A DNA stretch of 9,291 nt from Geodermatophilaceae bacterium (GTDB lineage Bacteria; Actinomycetota; Actinomycetes; Mycobacteriales; Geodermatophilaceae). Positions 1 through 5,239 of this stretch are shown here, piece by piece. The notes under the pieces are model-generated. The model saw only the letters and a list, made by a program, of their open reading frames with translations, was not told the DNA's origin and did not search any database. A program made the translations under genes and the position numbers. The stretch covers positions 1-9,291 of the forward strand of contig JACCUF010000297.1 in the NCBI GenBank assembly GCA_013811975.1, written 5' to 3'. Within the stretch, counting starts at the first letter, position 1. Every line of letters starts with the position of its first letter.

Positions 1-1061
1 GCGGCGAAGTCGACCATGCCGATCAGTTCGGCCATCTCCCGGATCGGTTGCTCCGCGGCCTGCTGACTCATGGGTTGCAGGACGCTGGTGGCGACGTGAG
101 CGGAATCGGCCAGATCACGCAGGTCACGCATGGCCGTTGCCGCGTCACCGGAGGAGCTGTCGGTCACGCACACCATCCGCAGGTCGCGGTGGCCGTCCTC
201 GGTGCGGTCCCGGAAGAAGTCGTCTTCAGCGACTGCACGCAATGGTCCGGACAGGACCCGACGAGCCGGAACCGCCTGCTCGGGCAGCCGGAAGTGCGCC
301 GCAGGGAGACCGGCGAGAACTGCCAACTGATCCACCGCGCGGGTGCCAGCCACACCGGCCACCGCGCCTTGGGAGACCAGCATCGGCAGCGAATCGAGCA
401 GTTCCAGCGCCAGCGTCTTGGCCGGATTGGCGAAGGACTCCTGATTGGGCCCGCAGCGCAGCGCCGACTCATCCAGGAGATCGGCGACCGTCTCTGGCTC
501 CCAGACCGCGGTGGGCAGGATTCCGGTCACGCCGGCTACCAGCAGCGCGGGGGTCATCAGGGACCACAGCGACGCCTGCTGTTCGCGGCTGCCCGGTAGC
601 GCCACGTATGGAGCGCGGGCCTGCGCGCAGCGAGCGTGCAGCGGAGCATCAGCGGCACCGACTCCGACCAGCGCGCAGCCGCGGCGAGCGGCCTCGTCGG
701 CAGCCGTCAGGGCGTAGGCCCCCGCGCCGGTGCGGCTGAGCACCAACACGAGATCGACAGCGGTCACCCACACGGGGATGTCCGGACCCGGAACGTGGAT
801 GACCCAGACCGGGCAGTCTGCGCCGGACAGCGCGCTCAGAGCCGAACCGACGATCGCGCCCTCGCGGCGGCCAACCACGACCAGTGCGCGCGGACGACCG
901 ACATCGGCCAGAGAGGTGATGTGTGCCTCCTCGACCAGCCGGGCGGTCTCTCTTACCTGCGCGCCGGCGCTGGCCACCGCACGCAACAACCGTCGAAGGT
1001 CACGCTCGACAAGTCGCTCAGGTGAATCGAAGAGTTCGTCGACCGAGCCAGGCGTTGTCAT
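1..1061 (-). CDS. SIS-domain sugar-phosphate isomerase-like protein (TobH / Rv3256c type), 3' end cut by window edge
   Basis: The frame is open from an ATG at 1059-1061 to base 1, giving 353 complete codons without a stop. The two SIS-type lobes are recognisable. An N-terminal strand ALVVVGRREGAIVGSALSAL (residues 59-78) is followed by DLVLVLSRTGAG (103-114), the usual SIS sugar-phosphate loop. A second lobe has PMLVSQGAVAGVAGTRAVDQ (226-245). The family is about 350 residues in mycobacteria, so probably only a short C-terminal tail is missing. It resembles bifunctional phosphoglucose/phosphomannose isomerases, but catalysis is not proven and is only inferred from its place downstream of manB. 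No Shine-Dalgarno precedes the ATG. The Trm112-like gene stops only 20 nt upstream, so translation may be coupled. Family assignment is firm; the reaction is not. Confidence 0.85.
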   Translation of the reverse strand, partial: MTTPGSVDELFDSPERLVERDLRRLLRAVASAGAQVRETARLVEEAHITSLADVGRPRALVVVGRREGAIVGSALSALSGADCPVWVIHVPGPDIPVWVTAVDLVLVLSRTGAGAYALTAADEAARRGCALVGVGAADAPLHARCAQARAPYVALPGSREQQASLWSLMTPALLVAGVTGILPTAVWEPETVADLLDESALRCGPNQESFANPAKTLALELLDSLPMLVSQGAVAGVAGTRAVDQLAVLAGLPAAHFRLPEQAVPARRVLSGPLRAVAEDDFFRDRTEDGHRDLRMVCVTDSSSGDAATAMRDLRDLADSAHVATSVLQPMSQQAAEQPIREMAELIGMVDFA

Positions 1062-1081
1062 GGGCGGTCAGTCATTCGCGG

Positions 1082-1288
1082 TCAGCCGGCACGATGCCGG
1101 GCCTCGTCGAGCAACAGAACCGGGATGCCGTCCCGGATCGGGAAGGCCCGATCGCACTCGGTGCACAACAGCTCAGTACCCGCGGGATCGAGTTCGAGGG
1201 GGGCGTGATGCTCCGCGGGACAGGCCAGAATCGCGAGCAGGTCGGGGTCGATGCCGGCCGCCGGCTCCCGGTCAGACGGTTGAGGCAC
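1082..1288 (-). CDS. Trm112-like small zinc-ribbon protein (UPF0434/YcaR type)
   Basis: This is a 68-residue protein. Its core reads LLAILACP (residues 17-24), LLCTECDRAFPIRDGIPVLL (40-59) and ends in DEA, the pattern of the Trm112/YcaR family. The GTG at 1286-1288 is chosen because a perfect GGAGG (within 1295-1300) lies 6 nt upstream and because the conserved domain begins about 12 residues later. This start lies inside the last codons of manB (17-nt overlap), so translation is probably coupled. Cysteines are C23, C42 and C45. The usual second cysteine just after CP is missing (CPAEHHAP), although H27 or H28 could serve as a ligand. Eukaryotic and archaeal Trm112 proteins activate methyltransferases; the role of actinobacterial members is not established. 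Position between manB and the SIS gene suggests co-expression, not necessarily a shared function. Confidence 0.85.
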   Translation of the reverse strand: MPQPSDREPAAGIDPDLLAILACPAEHHAPLELDPAGTELLCTECDRAFPIRDGIPVLLLDEARHRAG

Positions 1289-2636
1289 CGACGACCTCCA
1301 GTACCTCGTCGCGCAGTCGTTCCATCCCCGCACGGTCGGGGCCTTCGACGTTGAGTCGTAACAGGGGTTCGGTGTTGGAGGCTCGCAGGTTGAACCAGCT
1401 GCCGTCGGGGAAGGAGACGGTCAGACCGTCCAGGCGATCGACGTCCGCGCCCGGCCTATCCGCGAAGGCCGTCTCCACCGCCCCGGAGCTGGCGACCGGA
1501 TCGGCCACAGTGGAGTTGATCTCGCCCGAACCCGCGTAGCGCTCGTAGTCGCGAGCGAGTTCGGACAGCGGCGAGTCCTGTTCGCCGAGGGCAGCCAGCA
1601 CGTGCATCGCCGCGAGCATCCCGGTGTCGGCGCGCCAGAAGTCCCGGAAGTAGTAATGAGCTGAGTGCTCGCCACCGAAGACAGCATTGGTACGGGCCAT
1701 CTCGGCCTTGATGTAGGAGTGCCCGACCCGGGTACGTACTGGCCGGCCGCCGTGCTCGGCAACGATCTCCGGCACAGCGCGGGAGGTGATCAGATTGTGG
1801 ATGACCACCTCGCCCGGGTGCTTGGTCAGCTCCCGTACGGCGACCAGCGCGGTGACCGCCGACGGCGAGACCGGCTCGCCGCGTTCATCGATCACGAAGC
1901 AGCGGTCGGCGTCCCCGTCGAAGGCCAGACCGAGATCCGCGCCGACCTCCCGGACCTTGGCCTGGAGGTCGACGAGGTTGGCCGGATCCAACGGGTTCGC
2001 CTCGTGGTTCGGGAAGGTGCCGTCCAGCTCGAAGTACATCGGGATGATCGTCAGCGGCAGATGGGCCAGAACGGCGGGGACGGTGTGCCCACCCATGCCG
2101 TTACCGGCATCGATCACCACGATCAGCGGTCGGATGCCGCGCAGGTCGACCAGCTCACGCAGGAAAGCCGCGTAGGGCGCAAGCATGTCCTCGGTGTGAG
2201 CCTTGCCCAGCCGCGGCTCGGGCTGCAGCGGGCCCGCTTCGGCCAGGCGACGGATCTCCTGTAGGCCGGTGTCAACGCCGATTGGCGCCGCGCCGGCCCG
2301 GCAGAGCTTGATGCCGTTGTATTGCGCCGGGTTGTGACTGGCGGTGAACATCGCTCCCGGCAGGTTCAACGAGCCGGAGGCGAAGTAGAGCATGTCGGTG
2401 GAGCCCAGGCCCGCCTCGACGACGTCCACGCCCTGGGACAGCACGCCCTCGGCGAAGGCTCGGGACAGCGGAATCGAACTCTCCCGCATGTCGTGGGCGG
2501 TCACGATCGCCGTCGCCGCGACATGGTGAGCGAAAGCCGCGCCCAGGTCGCAGGCGATCTGCTCGTCGAAGTCGTCGGGTACCACTCCGCGAATGTCATA
2601 TGCCTTGACGATCGCCGCCAGATCCCGCGTCTTCAT
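1272..2636 (-). CDS. manB: Phosphomannomutase / phosphoglucomutase (alpha-D-phosphohexomutase family)
   Basis: This 454-residue enzyme interconverts mannose-6-P and mannose-1-P (and probably the glucose phosphates) in the cytoplasm, on the way to GDP-mannose. All four family signatures are present in order: the phosphoserine loop TASHNP (residues 98-103, catalytic Ser100), the Mg2+ loop DGDADR (240-245), the sugar-recognition loop GGEHSAH (321-327) and the phosphate-binding RASNTEP (418-424). Length and the N-terminal KAYDIRG motif (11-17) are typical of full-length actinobacterial members, which supports the ATG at 2634-2636. No good Shine-Dalgarno is seen; a TAGGCT promoter element lies 10 nt upstream. 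The gene begins 56 bp after the DUF3499 stop. Its end overlaps the Trm112-like gene by 17 nt, followed closely by the SIS gene, so these three probably form one transcript. Nothing suggests loss of activity. Confidence 0.95.
   Translation of the reverse strand: MKTRDLAAIVKAYDIRGVVPDDFDEQIACDLGAAFAHHVAATAIVTAHDMRESSIPLSRAFAEGVLSQGVDVVEAGLGSTDMLYFASGSLNLPGAMFTASHNPAQYNGIKLCRAGAAPIGVDTGLQEIRRLAEAGPLQPEPRLGKAHTEDMLAPYAAFLRELVDLRGIRPLIVVIDAGNGMGGHTVPAVLAHLPLTIIPMYFELDGTFPNHEANPLDPANLVDLQAKVREVGADLGLAFDGDADRCFVIDERGEPVSPSAVTALVAVRELTKHPGEVVIHNLITSRAVPEIVAEHGGRPVRTRVGHSYIKAEMARTNAVFGGEHSAHYYFRDFWRADTGMLAAMHVLAALGEQDSPLSELARDYERYAGSGEINSTVADPVASSGAVETAFADRPGADVDRLDGLTVSFPDGSWFNLRASNTEPLLRLNVEGPDRAGMERLRDEVLEVVGASTV
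1295..1300 (-). promoter_or_regulatory. Strong ribosome binding site for the Trm112-like gene
   Basis: TGGAGG on the minus strand lies 6 nt before the GTG at 1288, inside the 3' end of manB. It decides this start over upstream in-frame candidates such as the one at 1333, which would add residues unlike the family. Confidence 0.75.
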
Positions 2637-2652
2637 AACGCTAGGCAGCCTA
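2637..2652 (-). promoter_or_regulatory. Putative manB promoter: TAGGCT -10 element within a small palindrome
   Basis: TAGGCT (minus strand, 2652 to 2647) fits the actinobacterial TANNNT -10 consensus and is 10 nt before the manB ATG. That would give a leader of about 4 nt. The element is part of the 11-bp palindrome TAGGC-A-GCCTA (2642-2652, plus strand). No convincing -35 was found. Confidence 0.45.
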
Positions 2653-2692
2653 TCCGGGCGCGGTGGTGCCCCTCGTCAGGGCAGGCACGCCC

Positions 2693-3043
2693 TCAGGGCA
2701 GCACCGGCACAGCGCGGAGATGGCCGCGTCGCCCGCTTGCAGGCGGCGGCGGTTCCGGCCGCACAGTTGGCCTGGCCGCCTCGCGTACGGCATCGGCCAG
2801 GGCAAGCAGGTCATCGGTGCTGGGCAGGATGGCATCAGGATCGACCTCGTGCCGGACGACCTCCCATCCTCGCGGGGCGGTCAGGCGATGGCCATGGGCC
2901 TCGCACAGGTCGTAGCTGTGCGGTTCGGAGAAGGAGGCCAGCGGTCCGACGACCGCGGTGGAGTCGGCGTAGACGTAGGTCAGGGTTGCGACTGCCGCGT
3001 TGGCGCATCCGCTGCGCGAGCACCGCCGTGCCTGCTGCCTCAC
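2693..3043 (-). CDS. DUF3499 family protein, probable zinc-binding (Rv3258c-like)
   Basis: The function is unknown. With the GTG at 3041-3043 the protein is 116 residues. The conserved part is close to the N-terminus: RRCSRSGC (residues 6-13), TLTYVYADSTAVVGPLA (20-36) and EPHSYDLCEAH (40-50), then PRGWEVVR. The C8-x4-C13 pair with C47-x2-H50 looks like a zinc site. The C-terminal third (residues 90-116) is Pro/Arg-rich and probably disordered. The GTG at 3043 is preferred because family members begin just before the RRCSR motif. An open frame continues upstream to 3172 but would run across the divergent promoter and into the neighbouring gene. No Shine-Dalgarno is visible, but TAACGT lies 8 nt upstream, which fits leaderless translation. 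The family is characteristic of Actinobacteria and recurrently sits next to manB and whiB2. Confidence 0.85.
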   Translation of the reverse strand: MRQQARRCSRSGCANAAVATLTYVYADSTAVVGPLASFSEPHSYDLCEAHGHRLTAPRGWEVVRHEVDPDAILPSTDDLLALADAVREAARPTVRPEPPPPASGRRGHLRAVPVLP

Positions 3044-3057
3044 GAGCCGGGACGTTA
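3044..3057 (-). promoter_or_regulatory. Possible leaderless promoter of the DUF3499 gene
   Basis: TAACGT (minus strand, 3057 to 3052) matches TANNNT and lies 8 nt before the GTG at 3043, close to the spacing expected if transcription begins at or next to the start codon. The lack of a Shine-Dalgarno agrees. No clear -35 is present, so support is modest. Confidence 0.35.
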
Positions 3058-3126
3058 TCCGGACTTCCGACAATATCGGGGAAGGCGCACCGACGCGATA
3101 ACGGCTCCGGGGAGCTCGACCCGCCG

Positions 3127-3138
3127 TAGGCTCGGCCC
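3127..3138 (+). promoter_or_regulatory. Putative leaderless promoter of the zincin-like gene
   Basis: TAGGCT at 3127-3132 is followed by exactly 6 nt and then the GTG at 3139. This spacing would put the transcription start on the G of the start codon. There is no Shine-Dalgarno. The same hexamer at the same spacing precedes manC. Confidence 0.5.
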
Positions 3139-3606
3139 GTGAGCCGCAGCCGTCCCGAACGCAGCCGGTCACGTGACCGCCGGGGCCGTGGGCTCCGCGG
3201 CCGGCTGGTCCCGCAGACGGTCCCGCTGGCCCGCTCCCGAGCCGCTCAGTTCGATGACCTCGTGCTCGACACCGTCGAGGACCTCGAACTGCGCTGGCAA
3301 CGCGAACTCGATGGCGTCGAGTTCGCCGTGGAGGACGTGCCGTACCTGACGACAGCCAGCCCGGACGAACTCATCCACGGCAGTGACGTTCTCGAGGACG
3401 GCAATGTCCCGCTGGCCAGACTGCTCCCGGCGAGGCTGTCGGAGTCCGGGCACCGGCTGCCGGCGCGGATCGTGCTCTATCGCCGGCCACTTGAGATCCG
3501 GGCGCACGACCGCAATGACCTGGCCGATCTGGTCCACGAGGTGGTCGTCGACCAAGTGGCCGTGCTGCTTGGTCGCGACCCCGAGGACATCGATCCCGGG
3601 CATTGA
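3139..3606 (+). CDS. Zincin-like metallopeptidase-family protein (DUF1025 / Rv3259-like), active-site motif incomplete
   Basis: This 155-residue protein starts at GTG 3139. Residues 1-34 are Arg/Ser-rich (RSRPERSRSRDRRGR) and probably disordered. The rest matches the small zincin family: FDDLVLDTVEDL (38-49), VEDVP (64-68), ARIVLYRRPLEI (109-120) and the helix LVHEVVVDQVAVLLG (131-145). In metallopeptidases that helix would read HExxH. Here H133-E134 is followed by VVV, so the second zinc-binding histidine is absent. From memory, actinobacterial members commonly have a degenerate motif, so this may be a structural relative and not a protease. It is transcribed divergently from the DUF3499 gene (95 bp between starts) and converges on whiB (46 bp between stops). 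The start is supported by the TAGGCT element 6 nt upstream. The cellular role is unknown. Confidence 0.85.
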   Translation: MSRSRPERSRSRDRRGRGLRGRLVPQTVPLARSRAAQFDDLVLDTVEDLELRWQRELDGVEFAVEDVPYLTTASPDELIHGSDVLEDGNVPLARLLPARLSESGHRLPARIVLYRRPLEIRAHDRNDLADLVHEVVVDQVAVLLGRDPEDIDPGH

Positions 3607-3631
3607 CCCACCGACTTGCTCAGGCCCCTGG

Positions 3632-3650
3632 CCAGCGAGCCCGCCGCTGG
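3632..3650. terminator. Possible bidirectional terminator hairpin between convergent genes
   Basis: CCAGCG (3632-3637) and CGCTGG (3645-3650) form a 6-bp GC-rich stem with a 7-nt loop in the 46-bp gap between the convergent zincin-like and whiB genes. There is no T-tract on either side, as is common in Actinobacteria, so this rests on stem and position only. Confidence 0.3.
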
Positions 3651-3652
3651 AC

Positions 3653-4057
3653 TCAGACGGCCCGCTTGCGTAGCTTGCGCCGCTCCCGCTCGGACAGCCC
3701 GCCCCAAATTCCGAACCGCTCGTCGTGGGCCAGTGCGTACTCCAGGCATTCGGCGCGTACCTCGCAGCCGGTGCAGATCTTCTTCGCCTCCCGTGTCGAG
3801 CCGCCCTTCTCCGGGAAGAAGGCCTCGGGGTCGGTTTGGGAGCACAATGCGCGCTCCTGCCAGTCCCGCTCGGTCTCCTGGCCCCAGGGATCGGTCGTGT
3901 ACACATCGACGCCGAACGGATCCGCGGCCGCCCGGTCACTGTGCAGCCAGTCCCTCCCAAACCCATCAGCGGCGGTGCCTGCACCATTGTCGGGGGTCTT
4001 GGGGACGCCGATGACCTCGGAGACGGCCGACCCCCGACCGCCTCCAGCGGGCCACAT
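3653..4057 (-). CDS. whiB2: WhiB-family iron-sulfur transcriptional regulator (WhiB2/WhmD type)
   Basis: With the ATG at 4055-4057 the protein is 134 residues. Its last 70 residues are a textbook WhiB domain: DWQERALC, then TDPEAFFPEKGGSTREAKK, then CTGCEVRAEC, giving four cysteines as C-x22-C-x2-C-x5-C for a [4Fe-4S] cluster. The turn GIWGG and a basic tail (ERRKLRKRAV) for DNA contact follow. WhiB2/WhmD homologues are needed for septation and cell division, acting with sigma factor and WhiA-type partners. The start is uncertain: in-frame candidates are GTG 4165, ATG 4108, ATG 4090 and ATG 4057. I favour 4057 because G/C-rich third positions begin there while codons upstream are rare ones (ATA, AGA, CGA, AGT). 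AGAGGAA also lies about 11 nt upstream. The alternatives add up to 36 residues. The gene is divergent from fbiA. Confidence 0.93.
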   Translation of the reverse strand: MWPAGGGRGSAVSEVIGVPKTPDNGAGTAADGFGRDWLHSDRAAADPFGVDVYTTDPWGQETERDWQERALCSQTDPEAFFPEKGGSTREAKKICTGCEVRAECLEYALAHDERFGIWGGLSERERRKLRKRAV

Positions 4058-4249
4058 CTGCGGTGAGCTTCCTCTGTCAGCTATCGCCATCGTTCGTGCT
4101 TGCGCCATCTCTGCTGCCCTACTGTCTCGACCCGGCAGATAGTTGCCTGACTGACAACTACTCACGCTGATGAAATTACACGCGTGTCGTTAGCCTCCCG
4201 TCAAGACCCTGTCTGCTATTCGTGCCGGGCGGCAGGCAAGGATGATCGG
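4058..4249. promoter_or_regulatory. Divergent whiB2 / fbiA promoter region with inverted repeats
   Basis: This 192-bp region lies between the preferred starts of whiB2 and fbiA. For whiB2 a TAATTT box (minus strand, 4178 to 4173) would give a leader of about 110 nt to the ATG at 4057, or an almost leaderless message from the GTG at 4165. For fbiA a TAGCCT box lies at 4191-4196. Between the two is the perfect 10-bp palindrome ACACGCGTGT (4178-4187). Further left, AGTTG (4141-4145) and CAACT (4155-4159) form a second inverted repeat that encloses a tandem CTGACTGA (4147-4154). These could be operators, possibly for WhiB2 autoregulation, but no binding protein can be named from sequence. No -35 was convincing for either gene. 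Confidence 0.45.
4238..4242 (+). promoter_or_regulatory. Ribosome binding site deciding the fbiA start
   Basis: AAGGA lies 7 nt before the GTG at 4250. This supports 4250 over the upstream in-frame GTG at 4184, whose extra 22 residues precede the conserved N-terminal strand and use atypical codons. Confidence 0.7.
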
Positions 4250-5239
4250 GTGCGCGTGGTGGTTCTGGCAGGCGGTGTCGGTGGTGCCCGGTTCCTCCTC
4301 GGCGTACGCGATGTACTGCGAGACGATGCAGCACAAGGGGATTCGACGTCGCGGCACCAGATCCAGGTGATCGTCAACACCGGGGATGACCTCACAGTGC
4401 ACGGTTTGCGGGTCTGCCCCGACTTGGACACAGTGATGTACACGCTGGGCGACGGGATCGACACCGAACGTGGCTGGGGTCGCCGAGAGGAGAGCTGGCA
4501 GGCCAAGGAGGAACTCGCCGCGTACGGGGCTCAGCCGTCCTGGTTCGGGCTCGGGGACCGCGATATCGCTACCCACCTGATCCGCACCCGGATGCTCGAT
4601 GCCGGTTTCCCGCTCTCCGAGGTGACCGCTGCGCTGTGTGAACGATGGCAACTCGGCGCCTCAGGAACCCGAGTGCAGCTGCTGCCGATGAGCGATCAGC
4701 GGGTCGAGACCCATGTGGTGTGCCAGATCGAGGGAGTGCGCCGGGTCGTGCACTTTCAGGCATGGTGGATCGCCCACCATGCGCAGCCACCGGTCGAGGA
4801 GTTTGTTTTCGTCGGTGTGGACGATGCCAGTCCCGGGCCTGGCGTCCTGGAGTCGCTCTCCGCAGCCGACGCAGTTCTCCTGGCCCCGAGCAACCCGGTG
4901 GTGAGCATCGGGCCGATCCTGGCCGTACCAGGCGTACGCGCGGCTCTGCGCGAGAGTCCAGCGAGGGTCGTAGGCGTGTCGCCCATCGTCGATGGCGCGG
5001 TTGTCCGGGGCATGGCTGACAAATGTCTGCCGACACTCGGCGTACCGGTCAGCGCCGAGGGGGTGGCCCGGCATTACGGCCCTCGTAAGTCCGTGGGGAT
5101 TCTGGACGGTTGGCTCGTGCATGAAACCGACACCGCGGACGTGCCTGGCGTCGAGGTCCGGATGGTCCCGTTGCTCATGCGAAGCCCGGAGGCAACCGCC
5201 GCGATGGCCCGGGCCGCACTCGACCTCTGCCGTGGCTGA
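4250..5239 (+). CDS. fbiA: 2-phospho-L-lactate transferase-type enzyme of coenzyme F420 biosynthesis (CofD/FbiA)
   Basis: This 329-residue enzyme joins the phospho-lactyl (or, in Actinobacteria, phosphoenolpyruvyl) guanosine donor to the deazaflavin Fo, giving F420-0 or dehydro-F420-0. Family signatures are LAGGVGGAR (residues 6-14), VNTGDDL (42-48), PDLDTVMYTL (57-66), WFGLGDRD (98-105), and APSNPVVSIGPIL (212-224). Length agrees with M. tuberculosis FbiA (about 331). The GTG at 4250 has a good Shine-Dalgarno and begins right at the first strand of the nucleotide-binding fold. It overlaps fbiB by 8 nt and is divergent from whiB2, the usual actinobacterial arrangement. No key motif appears damaged. 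Whether the donor is lactyl or enolpyruvyl cannot be read directly; the enolpyruvyl route is inferred from the phylum. Confidence 0.96.
   Translation: MRVVVLAGGVGGARFLLGVRDVLRDDAAQGDSTSRHQIQVIVNTGDDLTVHGLRVCPDLDTVMYTLGDGIDTERGWGRREESWQAKEELAAYGAQPSWFGLGDRDIATHLIRTRMLDAGFPLSEVTAALCERWQLGASGTRVQLLPMSDQRVETHVVCQIEGVRRVVHFQAWWIAHHAQPPVEEFVFVGVDDASPGPGVLESLSAADAVLLAPSNPVVSIGPILAVPGVRAALRESPARVVGVSPIVDGAVVRGMADKCLPTLGVPVSAEGVARHYGPRKSVGILDGWLVHETDTADVPGVEVRMVPLLMRSPEATAAMARAALDLCRG

Noticed and set aside
1062..1077. Tiny minus-strand frame (ATG ACT GAC CGC CCA TGA) overlapping the SIS gene start
   Set aside because: Five codons with no Shine-Dalgarno; too short to distinguish from chance.
730..1539. 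Long plus-strand open frame across the SIS, Trm112-like and manB genes (269 codons)
   Set aside because: It is antisense to three well-supported genes and its translation is Arg/Ser/Pro-rich without family resemblance, as expected for a GC-rich shadow frame.
1665..2264. Plus-strand open frame within manB (199 codons)
   Set aside because: It is antisense to a complete phosphomannomutase with all catalytic motifs and shows no recognisable domain.
3044..3172. Upstream extension of the DUF3499 gene to 3172
   Set aside because: It would cross the divergent promoter and overlap the zincin-like start. The conserved domain begins right after the GTG at 3043.
4184..4249. Upstream GTG start for fbiA at 4184
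   Set aside because: The 22 added residues use atypical codons and have no Shine-Dalgarno, while the GTG at 4250 has AAGGA at 7 nt and sits right before the conserved LAGGVGGAR strand.
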